Shown in pieces: positions 51,084 through 63,343 of a stretch of DNA of 64,000 bases; position 1 is the stretch's first letter; the number at the start of each line of letters is the position of its first letter. Under the pieces are notes generated by a model. That model had not been told where the DNA came from, searched no databases, and saw only the letters and a list, made by a program, of their open reading frames with translations. The position numbers were made by a program, and so were the translations under genes. The DNA is from Pterobdella sp. o SKG-2022 (lineage: Eukaryota > Annelida > Clitellata > Hirudinida > Piscicolidae), in contig OZ038326.1 of assembly GCA_964035795.1 (NCBI GenBank), forward strand, positions 7,195,516 to 7,259,515, read 5' to 3'.

Positions 51084-54000
51084 CATGGAGCTGGTCCACT
51101 CCATTGTGGCACTAAGACTTTGTTGAAGTTCAGCTCCATGTTTGTAATAAAAAAAATCAGCTCTTACTGTTTTATATAACTGTTTTATACGTACTGTTTT
51201 ATATAACTGTTTTATACGAGTTTGCCTAGAGGCTTCTGCTACCTTTTTAAAAATAATAAGCTAAAACTTTGCAGACATTTTTTATAATTTTTAATAAACA
51301 ACATGCTAAAAACACTAAACCTGCATTATGAAAAGCACTAGTAATGTAGTAAGACAAACATGGTCGCTAGATGACAGACTTGCATGCAGGAAACCTACCT
51401 TACTACCACGAGTTTCCATGTTGGATCACGTTAGTTTGTTGTATTTTGCGTTTGTAATATTGCGAATCATGAAACTTAGTCCCAATTATGTAAATCATTA
51501 AAGAATTTGTTATATTATCAAATTATGTTTTATCTAAGAAATGTATTGCATTCTCAAGCTTCACTGCTCTGGTAACCGCATTGGAGTGGGAATAACGCTT
51601 CTTGTGAATACAAAGCTTATACATCTGAAAGAGAAAATTAAAATTTTGAGTTAAATAATAATAAAAATCGGAATTCGAAGTTCATAAAAAAAACAAAAAA
51701 CATTGAAAAATGTCATTTGAAAACTAAAAACATCATACAACAAAAAACATCAAATAAGAGGAATTTTTGATACATTTATTAAGAACCAAAAGCTATAATT
51801 TTTCATAAGTTTAGCCTCATTATAAAAAGTTAGTGAAATATTCTAGAAAAACACAAACAATGTGTTTAGAAAAATTAAAAATAAATATAATTTAATTAAA
51901 AAGTGGAATAGAAAGAGATACCGTTAATTAGAAGCTACTTCAGCAGCAGCAAAGCATCTTGCCTATGCCTAAAATACATGTGGAAAGAGCTTAAATTGAT
52001 ATTCTCAGACTACTATCACTTCAAAAAATTGTATTTGAATACTTAGTTTTTGTATTTATAACTGTTTGGGTTGTTTTGAAACATTCCCAAATGGATAATT
52101 ACATCATTTCTGTAAGTGCTTTTGCTTGAGTTTATATTGAATATTAATATATGTTTTTCAGTTAACTGCTTTTTTTCTTTTGAATATCCACTAAAACATA
52201 CAAAGAAATGGAAGATACGGTTTTGAGAAGAGTAGTCTTGAAGTATCTTTACATTAAGATAAGAACTTGATAATGATCAAGTTAAAGTTTTATCAAGCAC
52301 ACATCTTAAAACTAGATAACCTAGGAATGGTTTTGAATCATTTTAGTGTAGTATTAACATTCAGAGTAATACATGGAAAACAAATATAGACTCAGATGAG
52401 AATATTGAGATAGAAACATTAGTGGCAGATGATGTGAAGCTTATGTACACAAAGATTTTCCTCCTTTGGGTTTCTGTAGTCCTTTTGTTTTGTAGTGACA
52501 TATTTCACCATATTTCATTGTTTTTAGATATTTTTGTTCATAAATAAATCAGTTTTTAAGTTTTCATTTTTAGTTGAAGGCTCTTTATTGACAATTTAAA
52601 ATTTTAAAATTCACATGCGCCATTCTCGGTAGGTGTTTGAGGAACAAGAAGATGTTTTCACGTTTCCTCTCACAACGGAAAAAGATGCTAAACTGTTCGT
52701 TGAAGCGCTTCATAAAAAGGGTAGGAGTTATTTTCAAATCATTAGGGAGGGTGTAGAGAGTTGAAAAGCAGGTAGTTTCTGGGAGGTATGGGTTAGCGAA
52801 TGTTGAGTTTGTATGAAGAGCTGAGTTTGATGGAGGTTTTGAAACTAATTGATACCAAATGAAGCTTATAATTAATAATATTTTTGTTATGAATTTTTGC
52901 ATTTTAAAAACTTGAATGTATTTTTTTATATTTGAGTGAATAAAAATTAATATTTTAGTTATTGAAGAGATTTTGAGACTGTATTTGTGAAAAATGAAAC
53001 AACTATTAAAAAATGAATTATAAAAGATGTGCAATTAAAGCATCAAGTAAAAAGATTGAGAAAAATGTGAATATTTTGTTTTAAAAATGAGAGAGATTCT
53101 TTAGTAAATTCAATTAACCAGTTTCGACGTATCTTCGGTTCATGAAAGAATCTTAACTAATTGGTGAAATAACCTAATTGCTATATTTATTATATAAATA
53201 GTTTAATGTATTTTTTTTAACACAATTCTTTTATTGATATAAACAACTACATGAAACTCAAAAAGTTGAAGTGAAATGAATAACCTAACATATATTTAAC
53301 ATAACATTGTAAGCACTGACAGCATTTACTCGCCATTGAAAAATTCATTGAAAACAACAATCCACCCTTTTATGCTGAACAAAAACACATGAGAATGTCT
53401 GATATTTTTTCTTTTCATATAAATTTAATTATGAAACGCTTCGTATTATTTAGTTAATAAAAGTGTTTGATTAAAAACGTTTTGTATTGGACTAATTCAG
53501 TTATTTATTAGGAATCCATAATTTGAAATTAGACAGCAAGTTTTAAATTCGGCTTCTACATCCACGAGATCTATTGGACTAATTCAGTTATTTATTAGGA
53601 ATCCATAATTTGAAATTAGACAGCAAGTTTTAAATTCGGCTTCTACATCCACGAGATCGTTAGCTTTAGGTTCTTCAGAGGCTCAAAACTTTTATATTTT
53701 GAATAGTTATTCATTTTTTTGTGTTCTCGATAGAAACAAGATAATTGTACTTAATTTATAGCCATTTTATCTCACTTGTGTTAATTACTTTCTCAACATG
53801 AAAACAGGGTGCACTTATGAAGCGATTAGCAAAGAGATTAAACAGGAAACGGAAGAGCTTGAGAAGTGGAGGTCCAATCAGGATGCGTCTAAGAACTTTT
53901 TATCTTTGGTTGGTTATTGAATGCTATCTAGATTTTGATGATTAATTTTTTTTAATTATTTCCTTTCTCGAAAAAAATTGAAAATTAATTTTGAAAATGC

Positions 54001-56157
54001 AGCAATTAGTTTATTCTCCCACAATTAAATAGCCCCACCCACCACAACCAAAAAGCCCACCCACCACAATCAACCACAGTTACTGGACAGAATCAACGCC
54101 CCAATACAGGACGGCATGGCTGAGAGTGATGTAGGAGCCAGTGTTGAAGGTTTGTCTTATTATGCTTATCAAAGGTTGGTTTCAATGGTATTTTATTGAT
54201 TTATCATACCAGTTATTTTAAAATTATTTTATCAAATGATTTTTTTAACAAAGAATTTTTGTTAGGTTTCAATGCTTTTACACAAGAAAGTTGCATAGTG
54301 CTTTGAATGAATGTCATACAAATATTTGTTATACTTTTGGTTGTTATGCAGTATTAGGTTATGTTAGTAGCTTCCTTTGCTACTTTTTCATTTTTTTAAG
54401 AATACACTTTTTCAAAATTCATATTCATCCCATAATTTAAATGTATTTATAGTTAAAATATAAAATCTAATTAAAATATTCAAAGAGCTTTTATGATATA
54501 AAAAAAAATTTCTCAAACTTGGTCGTTATATCATTGCTTTCATTTGAGTTATCAATATGATATCTCAAGGGCTTCTATTAAAACGGGGATAATGGTGTCG
54601 GTTGATAAGAGCTTTTATTATTCCTTTAGGGTAATTGTTTCATAAGACCGCTTTAAACAATGAAAATGTCCAAGTTTTTGTGACATCATCTGAAAACCCA
54701 ATTTTTCCTCGATGAGATTTGAAATAATAATTGATGACTTGTCTGAATTTTTTCAAAGATTTAAATAACAGTTATACAAACCAGTTGAGAAACTCTTGAG
54801 CGTCAGTGAGCAAGCCATAAATTCAGCTACAACTCAACAAATACTGCAACTACAATTACTGAAACAGCAACAATTACAACAACAACAAACATCCAGTAAC
54901 ACAACCCAACTAAACCAACAACAAACAACAGAACAACAACATAGAATGAACAAAAAACAACAATTAGAATTACTTCTGAAACAGAAATATCTTGCCAAAC
55001 AAAAGAACGCCAAGATAGTTCCTGAGCCATCCACATCCAATCCCGCAAAAACCACTGTCGGAAGAAACAGGATTTATGAACAAACAACCAACATTTTCAC
55101 ATGCTCAACCACACACAACAAGACAACAACTATCACCACCACCCATTCCAAGCTTCCCTCTCAAGACAACACCACTTCTACTTCTAAAGTTCTTGTAAAC
55201 CACGAAAACACAGAGGCTGGTGTTAACGTTAAACCTCCAACAACAAAATCTACACCTGCCCTTGCCACCAACTTAAACACAACAGGCTCAAATGCCACAT
55301 CAACGCCAAAACAATCAAACAAACAGCTGTTAACATCTTCAAGTACTACTTTAACTAAAACTTCTACAATTACATCCAACCCACCTATCCCATCTATCTC
55401 ACCCATCACATCCAACCCTCCCATCACATCACCTCCTGCATCTACATCTTTCTCAAAACAAACCACAACCACACTTCCAGCCAAATCTTCTCCAACAACA
55501 CCTTTATTTACAACCCCTTCATCTCCAATAACTCCCACCAAACCACAATCAATGACCACATACTCCACCAAACCAACATCCACGACCACACCACCCACCA
55601 AACCAGCATCTACAACCACACCTTCCCCCAAACCACTATCTACAACCACACCTTCCACCAAACCACTCTCAACAACTGAGCCAACAAACAACACTGAAGA
55701 AAGACCTCCTAGTCCTCTCACCACTTCCCCATTCTACAAACCTCAGACTTCAGATTTCAGCCCTGAAGAGATTTGCCATATGATGAATTACCACAGTGAT
55801 GATGATGGCGATGGAGAGGATGCTGATGGAGGCTATGTTCTTATACTCTCTGATATTCCTGCAGGCCATATGAAGGTACAATAATACAATACAAAACAAT
55901 TACAAAGTGGTATTAACTTCAGGAGTTCTAGGCCACATTTTCATTTAAATTAGTGATCTTATTTTTAGCTTTTATTTGAAATTCATCGTTGAGTTTATTA
56001 AAAATTATTCATCGAATTGATTAATTCTAAAAAATTTTCATGCAAAATCATTTTAGAATATATATTAAGTTAATTTTTTTTTGTTCAGGTGAGCAAGCTC
56101 ACAAAATTTCGAATAAAGTTGCTGACTTCTCGAAAGCCCATCGACAGATTCAAGCAA
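51084..56157 (+). CDS. Unrecognised Q/T-rich protein, six phased internal exons (partial)
   Basis: Exons 51084-51143, 52633-52720, 53808-53908, 54080-54149, 54785-55875 and 56089-56157 join in one frame across five introns. Residues in order: HGAGPLHCGTKTLLKFSSMF; VFEEQEDVFTFPLTTEKDAK then LFVEALHKKG; CTYEAISKEIKQETEELEKW; LLDRINAPIQDGMAESD; then the long exon with a Gln-rich stretch (QLQLLKQQQLQQQQ), a 200-residue Thr/Pro/Ser-rich low-complexity tract with TKPxSTTTPS-like near repeats, and the acidic SDDDGDGEDADGGYVLIL. Then KVSKLTKFRIKLLTSRKPID. TTEKDAKLFVEALHKKG...ISKEI faintly resembles a SANT/Myb helix pair, but I would not assign it. Start and end exons are not found; the gene may continue right past 56157. 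Coherent phasing argues it is real; no function is claimed. Confidence 0.5.
51523..51624 (-). other. Minus-strand exon-like segment with strong acceptor
   Basis: A pyrimidine-rich acceptor (TTTTCTCTTTCAG) precedes 33 open codons (MYKLCIHKKRYSHSNAV... LENAIHFLDKT) ending in TAA. No partner exon was found upstream, and it lies inside the intron of the plus-strand gene. It could be a chance match or a terminal exon of an unseen gene. Confidence 0.5.
51741..51833 (-). repeat. Dispersed repeat family A, copy 3
   Basis: The plus strand reads AACATCAAATAAGAGGAATT, AACCAAAAGCTATAATTTTT and TTATAAAAAGTTAG, matching 12152-12246 in the same orientation. Confidence 0.5.
53213..53282. repeat. 70-bp dispersed repeat, copy 2
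   Basis: Near-identical to 23311-23380, in the same orientation, 30 kb away. Confidence 0.5.
53430..53482 (-). repeat. Dispersed repeat family B, copy 2
   Basis: GCTTCGTATTATTTAGTTAATAAAAGTGTTTG on the plus strand is the complement of the family B core. It lies just left of the 87 bp duplication. Confidence 0.5.
53485..53658. repeat. Perfect 87-bp tandem duplication
   Basis: 53485-53571 and 53572-53658 are identical as read (both begin TATTGGACTAATTCAGTTAT and end CATCCACGAGATC). No divergence implies a recent event or an assembly artefact. It lies in the intron between exons 52633-52720 and 53808-53908. Confidence 0.5.
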
Positions 56158-56869
56158 GTATGCATTGATGTTGATTATTTACTTTCTCCAGTTTCATACA
56201 AAAAATCAAAAAATATCAATTTTGGTTTTCGTTATAAAGTTTTTTCGTAATTTAAAATATTTTCGAGTTAAACACATGTTTCATTTAATTTTTTTGCACT
56301 TTTTTCAAATTAAAACATTTAATAAGCTTCAAATCCAAAGGTTAAACTTCATAAATCGATAAAACCTCAAAAAGGCCTTGAATTTCAACCCCGACCTAAG
56401 GATCTTGGCAAATGTTAAGGTGCTCGACAAAAGTTTAAAATCACAACTAATCCATAAAGAGCTCTTTATGTATTCGATGAAGAGCCAGAATGGGTGGTAC
56501 TGGGCAAGTCTCAACCAAATATTCACAATCATGGATAAAATTTTGTTAAACTAGTTTGAACTTTCGATCATCACATATTTTTTGTACCTAGGCGTAGAGA
56601 GAAATTTTGAATATTCAGTCAATGTACCTCCATTTGAAATAATTGTTCAACTTTATTTTTGAACTTTTTCAGTTTCAAAACTTGAACTTGTTACATCTTT
56701 TCAAAATGAACATTTTATTTGTCTAAAATTTTTTTGTTTTAACTTCTAATAAACTAAAACAAAATAATTCAAAATAACTAAACTGTTAAAAAAAAACAAT
56801 TAGAACCAAACACTTTTAATAACTAAATAATAATACGAAGCTTCTTGTAAGTTGAACTTACATTAAATT
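56158..56869. other. AT-rich DNA after the last recognised exon
   Basis: Holds a family B copy at 56806-56864 and a short in-frame reading near 56460-56530 (LYVFDEEPEWVVLGKSQPN) without splice context. No gene is called. Confidence 0.5.
56806..56864 (+). repeat. Dispersed repeat family B, copy 3
   Basis: AACCAAACACTTTTAATAAC, then ATACGAAGCTTCTTGTAAGT and TGAACTTACATT, closely matching copy 1. Confidence 0.5.
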
Positions 56870-57130
56870 TATTTATTTATTTATCTTTATATAGCACACT
56901 TTTCACATAAATTAAACATGTATCAGAGGTGCTTGAAGATACAAATATTGTTTATGAAGAGATTATAGTCTGTACAAATGAGTCACGAACGATAATTTGA
57001 ATGATTGACAAAAAAGTGACCTGGTTTCACTAGGAAGAGCGTTCCATATTAAAAGTGCTGCATGGCTGAATGATCTACTGAAGTACTTGGTTCTGCCAAC
57101 TGGTTGGTAAAGTGGTGAGTTTCTCGATTT
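56870..57130 (-). mobile_element. CR1/L2-like non-LTR 3'-end fragment
   Basis: The minus-strand reading RTKYFSRSFSHAALLIWNAL then PSETRSLFCQSF is the characteristic end of CR1/L2 reverse transcriptases (compare [15 protein letters not shown] at 36300). It is followed by a TTTATATAGCACACTTTTC-type 3' segment at the left edge. Too short to be functional. Confidence 0.5.
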
Positions 57131-57917
57131 TAACAAGAAGAGAAAATTTCTATTAGTTGTGAGTTTAAACAGATATATCTAGAGTTTTTGTGGGATGACA
57201 GTTGTATGTGAGAGTAGCTATCTTGAATTAAATAATAAAAAATAGTTTGAGAGTCATGGGCTAATTGTTTAGTGTTTGCAGTCTTGTCTCAGGCTCGTGA
57301 AACTCGTTTTTTTTAATATTTTGACACAAAAGTATCAATCTTGCAAACAATGGCATGCTCTCAGCTCTCTATGGCCTTGTAACCTGGGCAACATAGCGGC
57401 ATTAAGCATCCAGATTTAGAACTTTTCCCTTTGAAATTGATTTTTAACAGATTTCGGAAGATGAAACAACCAATAAGGAAATAACCTTAGAAACTTTTTT
57501 AAAGGCACACAATGTGCCTTAGATTGGTCATTGCATGTTTAATCGTACAATTAAACCCCATCTTAACGTGGGTCTCGAAAAGCTTTATTTTCTTTCTCTT
57601 CACATGTGAACTTTTCTAACAAGCCTTCCCACATCCAGCATTGCTTAATGCAACTTTATCCTTGTGCTTTCTGGAATACCAACCAATCTTTTTCTCACTC
57701 AAACCCATAGTTTTAACACGGTGTTATAAACTGTTTTATTGCAGTTCTTGTGTACGTATGCGACTGAACTTCTGTAGCAGTTTTTGAGTCCTTTAACACC
57801 ACCAAAAGTAAATACGAATTGACCTGAATAGGAAAGGCAAATCTATATAATGGTCAAAAGAGATGCAGAATGTATAACCTGATTGGAAATATAATGAAAG
57901 ACTTGTTGTATTAGTTT
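57131..57917. other. Intergenic DNA, nothing recognised
   Basis: Mixed-composition sequence without a coding frame or splice pair that I can support. Confidence 0.5.
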
Positions 57918-58590
57918 TTGGGGAGTTCAATAGACAAATCAAGAAGCCACTTTCGGAGTATGCGTAATGAAAACGGTAAACCACTCAGTGAGTTCGATAA
58001 TTTAATAAACTTCTTTATAGCTAACAGTGCTCTCAAACATTCAGCACGCCACTACATGAAGCCAGCACCGTACTATAAAAACTGGAAACGATCAGCTGAC
58101 AAGCATATCAGAACTTTTAACCAAATTGACTATGATGTTATGCCTCAATGCATGAAAGCTGCACTCACTAAAAGTCGATCATGATCGAGAATAACTAACG
58201 AATCTAGCCTCAGACTTTGAACGCAAATACCAAGAGAAAACAAATCTTTCCATGTTGAAAAAAATTACAACCCGAATATCACAATGAATAGGATCTTAAC
58301 AACAAAGAACTCTTCCAAAGGAAGCTCAAAAAAAGTTTTATTAAAGAGACTGAAATAAAGGGTAAAATAAAAGCATTAATAACGTAGCAAAACCTATTGA
58401 TGAATCCCCATTGGTCGTACAAAAAGTATGCAAGAAGCACGATTCTCCAATCAGCAAGAATAAATAAAACTATGTGGTGAGTGAGAAATTGAAAACGTTG
58501 TCAACGAAAGAAAAGGAAATCAGCTCTAGAATAATCAATGCAAACACAAATGATGTTGCAAACATTGAAAAATGTTGACACGAGAGTAAT
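57918..58590 (+). mobile_element. RTE-like endonuclease-domain fragment
   Basis: Plus frame: HFRSMRNENGKPLSEFDNLI and NFFIANSALKHSARHYMKP, then KHIRTFNQIDYDVMPQCMKA and TKSRS. This is the end of the APE-type endonuclease of RTE elements (family NQIDYV...). A degenerate continuation runs to about 58590. No RT follows. Confidence 0.5.
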
Positions 58591-59216
58591 AAAATTTAAA
58601 AAAAATAAAAATCAACATAAAAACTCAGGGAGTTAACAGCCTTTGACCAAAGTTTTATAAGTTCGAAAAGCTTTATAAATTAAGTTAGTAAATACTTTGT
58701 GTTTGTTTCCCTCATTATTTGATTTAGGCTATTCTACGTTATCTAGATGTTGCTACCGGATTATTGAAGCGCCAGTTTTTTTAATTAAGAGAAACAAAAT
58801 TTAATTTCAAAAACTCGATAGAATAACTGAACTTTTTTTTATTTTAGTCGAAGCGATTTGAGCTATTCTTTTCAACAATTTTAGCCTTATCATATAACGT
58901 TAGCAACAAAGTCATCTAGTTCTTTAGAGTAACTATGGAAGTTCAGCAGTCTAACCAAAGACTATAATATATAAAGAGAAATTAAAAAAAAAAAAAAATA
59001 AATAAATAGTAAAAGAAGATTATATGCAAGGGTGTTAGTTTACTTCAAAAAATAAGTTTTTTGATGACATAGAGAATTTCCCCAGATGTGAGCCCCTTGC
59101 AACTTATAATCTCAGATTAATTTTTAGCTTTAAATAAAGGAATCGAAAATTTTAACAAAATATTAAAAAAAAAATGTATGTATCTAAACCGCTGTGAGTA
59201 ATTTTCCGTTATTAAT
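58591..59216. other. Intergenic DNA with a partial family A copy
   Basis: A partial family A repeat lies at 58851-58905 (-). The rest is A/T-rich with no gene seen. Confidence 0.5.
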
Positions 59217-60560
59217 TTATAAAGACTTTTGGGTACTTTTTTCTGAGGTAATTAATACCTCAAAGCTTTCAGAGAGTTTTCCGGCATGGATGACTTGGCA
59301 TGGAAACCCTTCATAAAGTGCTTTGATGATGTCGACAAACTTTACTGGGACACCATAATGGAGAAGTATGTTCCAGATTGATTCTCTGTCAACACTATCA
59401 AACGCCTTCTCAAAATCAATGAAGCACGTGTAGAGCGGTGACTGCCATTCGATGGATTGTTCCACTATGATTCTAAGGGTCGCAAATTTGGTCGGCACAA
59501 AAACATTCCTTTCTGAAGCCAGCTTGCTCATCTCTCAACACATTGTCAATGGCATCTTTCATTCGCTCGAAGATGATTTTTGATGAGATTTTGCTGCAGC
59601 TTCTTTCTTGTGGATAGCCGCATCTTCATCTTTGTGTCGATGAGGCGGTGGTCTGACCCAATGTCGGCGCCTCATTTCACTCTAACATCTTGCAGTCAGC
59701 CTCTGTAGCATTGTCTCACCATGACATGGTCAATTTGATTTTCTGTCAGTTTGTCAAGAGAAACCAAGGTGGCTTTGTGGCATTTCCGATGCAAAAAGAT
59801 TGTACCTCCAAGAACGAGACTATTGGTGGAGCAGAAGTCAGCTAGCATTTTCCCATTTTCGTTCATTTTTCCAAGTCCAGGTCTTTCCATCTCGCGTTCT
59901 CTATCAGTGTTGTCTGATCCAACCTTCGCATTCGTGTCCACCATTAGGATGAGCATGTCTCGGTTCGGGATCTTGTCTAGAACTGATTGGAGTTAGGCAT
60001 AGAAGCTGTTTTTATCTTTTTTTTTTGATGTGTTGACGGGTGCATAACACATAATAATAGACACCTTCTTGAAGCGTGACTCGAAGCGTGCTGTGATGAT
60101 GCGGTCTGACACAAAATTCCATTCCAGCAAACCGTTCGCCGCTTTTTTGGACAAAAGGATTCCTACACCAGCTTCATGGCGTTCTTCGTTTTTGCCTGAA
60201 TAGAGCAACATCTCCCCTGTTTGCAATTTGGTCTCTCCTTGACCAGTCCAACGTACTTCGCACATGCCCACGTTGTATCTTTGCATTTGCCTCGCTGCTT
60301 GTGCACATCTTCCTGTCTCCCAGAGTGTTCTCACATCCATGTTTTCAGAAAAACAGAATTGTGTGAGAGCAATCTAAGATTTTTATATGAGAGTTTTTTT
60401 GTGTGAGGATGGGTTTGGCTGCAACGCGTCATTAATTTCCCAAAAGAAATTTCAGCTCTCCATGAAACAGAGAATTTCTGGTTATAGTTGTTTTTGTTTT
60501 CTGTAACTTGCCTTTTATCTATGTGTAGATAGTCAACCCCCAGCACAACCCACAACCTGG
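59217..60560 (-). mobile_element. RTE-like (CFDP2-type) non-LTR element, partial, deleted internally
   Basis: Read right to left: endonuclease start (NVGMCEVRWTGQGETKLQTG, then GVGILLSKKAANGL, 60340-59993), endonuclease end (MLILMVDTNAKVGSDNTDRE, LTENQIDHVMV, 59956-59696). Then a damaged stretch and an RT segment (FVPTKFATLRIIVEQSIEWQ, YTCFIDFEKAFDSVDRESIW, 59531-59217), where the copy stops before the YADD box. The 5' untranslated part probably extends to about 60700. At least two frame breaks are present. Confidence 0.5.
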
Positions 60561-60756
60561 AGGGCCAAGAGGCACCGTTTTGTCTGAACCCTACTTCTCA
60601 AACTTATGAGCATGATTGAACCTTTCAAAAGCCAAGGCTTCTGCTCGTATAGTCTTGGGAGTCACTGGGACTCACAAGCCGTTCTAACACGTGAAGGTGG
60701 TGCACTATCGAGACGGTTGGATAAGTTTCGTTAGCGAAAAAAAATTGAATCGTAAT

Positions 60757-60875
60757 TTTTTGCTAACGTTTTATGATAAGACTAAACTTATCGAGCTATA
60801 ATCGAACATTATAGCTTTTGATTCTCAATAAATGTATTAAAAATTTCTCTTAATCGATGTTTTTCATTACAACAT
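60757..60875 (+). repeat. Dispersed repeat family A, copy 5
   Basis: The most complete plus copy: GCTAACGTTTTATGATAAGA, ACTAAACTTATCGAGCTATA, ATTATAGCTTTTGATTCTCA, ATAAATGTATTAAAAATTTC, then ATCGATGTTTTTCATTACAA. Confidence 0.5.
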
Positions 60876-61188
60876 ATTGAAGAAAAATACATACGATGTC
60901 TCTGAAAAGTTATTTTAGTTTCATCCTGTGCAATCAATCACTATTTTAAAAAATTGTTTGAAGTAAGAAAAAAATGATAAAGAGACGAAATAATATTAGG
61001 TTAAGGAAAATTCATACTTGCCTAAAGTATCTGTATAAAAGTATTAGAAAAAGTGATCAAAAGACATCCAGTTTGAAATTTTATAAAATTACTTACAAAA
61101 TAAATGATTAACTTTGAAAATTATTTCAATAATCATGAAAATAAATACTATTTAATTTAAATATATTATAAATATAAAATTTTTTTTT

Positions 61189-61275
61189 TTGCTAATGTTT
61201 TATGATAACTCATCGAAAATTATAGTTATTTGTTTTGTTTAATAAATTTACTGAAGTTCTTCCAAAAATCGATGT
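61189..61275 (+). repeat. Dispersed repeat family A, copy 6
   Basis: GCTAATGTTTTATGATAACT, then ATCGAAAATTATAGTTATTT and AATAAATTTACTGAAG, ending AAAAATCGATG, as in copies 1 and 5. Confidence 0.5.
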
Positions 61276-62340
61276 AAAAAAATTTTCAAAAATTTAAACT
61301 TTATTTTATAGTTCTGCGCTACAGCTAAATAAATAAATAAATTCCATTACGCATGCGATTTGCTCATAGAGCCTCATTCAGAACGCATGTAAAAATTTCG
61401 CAGACCTCCTAAGCGCGAGTAGTTTAATTGACGTTTCGGCTCGTTAGAGCCTCGTGGTATTAATGCGTGTACTGAACTTGAGCATGCCCATGGACATGCC
61501 TGTAAAAAGTGACCACACACTTTTTTTGTCTGCGTTAATAATTTGGTTGATTAGTATTATAGTTATTATCGCTATCGTTAGTTGTCATGATTAACAAAAC
61601 CTTTTTTTAGAGACACCTCATGTATTTTTTTTTCAAGTCCAATATTTTTTTGGTTTTTATCGTAAAATGAGGAAGAATAAAGATACATATATTTTTTCAA
61701 AAAACTAAAATTTTTGAAAAATTCAATTTTGACATTATTCCTATTATGACAAAGTTGAATTTTTCGAAAATTTTAGTTTTTAAAAAAAAATATATGTATC
61801 TAAAATCTTTTTCCTTTTACGATAAGTATCAAAAAAATTAATAAAACGTTTATAGCTTGTTAATAATAATCTATTTGTTTAGTTGAGAGAAAACAAAATG
61901 AAGCATACAAAAGTGGCAAAGAAAAATACAACTTAAAAACAGACAGATGAACATTTCAGTCTGTTTTCGAACAGAAACCCTCAACCAGCATCCAAACAAA
62001 AACTTTTTCTGTCGTTATTGAGGAGCGTTATAACTGGAGTTTTGATGGCTTAGTTAAATTTGAAAACTAGTTCGAGGTGAATAGAAATTATTTGTTCAAC
62101 AATGTCTCACATTCAACAAAATTTTAATTCAATTGCAAGATAACTTTATTTAAAAATAGAGGTTAAGATTAGACTACGACACGATAACTTCATAACATTT
62201 GGTCATTTCATTGAATGTAGAATTCAAAAGTATTTGAAAGAATTCACTAAGTTCATACATAATTTCTCAACTTAATCAGTTTATTAACAAAATTTAAAAC
62301 TCCATTATTAATTATATAAAGTTTGTATACTTGATACTGT

Positions 62341-62402
62341 GAGTTCATCTTACAAAAAGCTTCGTATTATCATTTAGTTAATAAAAGTGTTTGATTCAAA
62401 TC
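62341..62402 (-). repeat. Dispersed repeat family B, copy 4
   Basis: The plus strand reads TTCATCTTACAAAAAGCTTC, GTATTATCATTTAGTTAATA and AAAGTGTTTGATTC, the reverse complement of copies 1 and 3. It lies just 14 bp from the stop codon of the transporter exon. Confidence 0.5.
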
Positions 62403-62415
62403 GTTTCAAACATAA

Positions 62416-62610
62416 TCAATGTAAGAGGTCATTTTTATGATTTATTTCGGCATTTCGCTTAGATGCAAACTTCTTCCTCATATTACAAGCTTCTTTAACA
62501 GTGCTAGGTAGTATTCTGTTGTGTGTTTCAGGCAGGTAGATAAACAAGATTGCCAGAAAAGCTAAAATGATTCCGTATGTTAATAAGCAAAGCCAGGGAG
62601 CCTTTTCCAT
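62416..62610 (-). CDS. SLC22-like organic ion transporter, last exon only
   Basis: A CAG acceptor precedes 62610, and the frame runs to TGA at 62416. It reads MEKAPWLCLLTYGIILAFLA then ILFIYLPETHNRILPSTVKE and a charged tail. This is the last membrane helix plus the LPET..LPxT(I/V)xEA signature of SLC22-type major facilitator transporters (plasma membrane). Earlier exons should lie right of the window, with the non-LTR debris at 62760-64000 in the intervening intron. Substrate cannot be told from this exon. There is a chance of a related MFS family. Confidence 0.5.
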   Translation of the reverse strand: MEKAPWLCLLTYGIILAFLAILFIYLPETHNRILPSTVKEACNMRKKFASKRNAEINHKNDLLH

Positions 62611-62759
62611 CTGTCGAATCAAAAATATTTTATGTTAATTATTTTAAATAAATTCTAAAAGCTATAAATTTTGGAATAACCTTAGATACTTAAAATAAAT
62701 AAGAAATTTATAAACTATATACATAAATATATAATACATACATAAATATATTTAGGGTT

Positions 62760-63343
62760 TATGAAAGAGAATCAAATTTATTCAATCTTCTTTTTATTCG
62801 TGCGCCTATAGCAGGCTTCCCTCCAGCTTCCAGCGTTTTCTGTTTTGAGCCAGTCAATTGCTTCGTTGAGTGTGAACTTATGGCTTTTTAGGTTTCTTCT
62901 GATGGTTGTTAGGAGACTGCACTAGCGCTTAGTCTTCCTTTTTTTGTGTTTTTGAGAATAGGCATTCCATTGAAGCTCTTTTTACAAAAACTTGGTAATT
63001 CATTCTAAAAATGTGGCCTAACATCTGCCAGCGTTTTCTTGCCACAATTTGAGACACTGGTTCTCCCAGTGTTGACATTTTCTGTGGACACACGGTTGGG
63101 CCGGAAGAAACCGCACGCTTGTCAGATCATTCTTTTGTTGAAGGAATCTATTGATTGCTCCAATCCTTTGTCCATTTCCCAAGTGCTGCATCCGAAGAGC
63201 AAAATGCTTTGCACGTAAGCATTGTATAACCTAATCTTCTTTCTTCTAGAAATCTTGGAGCTCCAAATCTTACTTAACTTCGCTATCGCTGCAATCGAAA
63301 TGGTTTTTCTCCTCTTCCATTCTTCTCTCGTGTTAAGTAACAT
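62760..63343 (-). mobile_element. RTE-like non-LTR 3'-end fragment
   Basis: The minus strand reads AIAKLSKIWSSKISRRKKIR and LYNAYVQSILLFGCSTWEM (RTE thumb region), then after frameshifts the RMLGHIF-like and NEAIDWLKTENAGSWREACY end. It is 5'-truncated and inside the presumed transporter intron. Confidence 0.5.

Larger units (their letters stand above)
60561..62415. other. AT-rich intergenic DNA with family A and B repeats
   Basis: Family A copies at 60757-60875 and 61189-61275 (both plus) and a family B copy at 62341-62402. The segment 61660-61800 contains an inverted pair: AATTTTTGAAAAATTCAATT is followed about 70 bp later by GTTGAATTTTTCGAAAATTT. No gene seen. Confidence 0.5.

Noticed and set aside
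54827..55724. Long minus-strand ORFs opposite the Thr-rich exon
   Set aside because: Val/Gly-rich shadow of ACA/CCA codons; the plus frame is phased with neighbouring exons.
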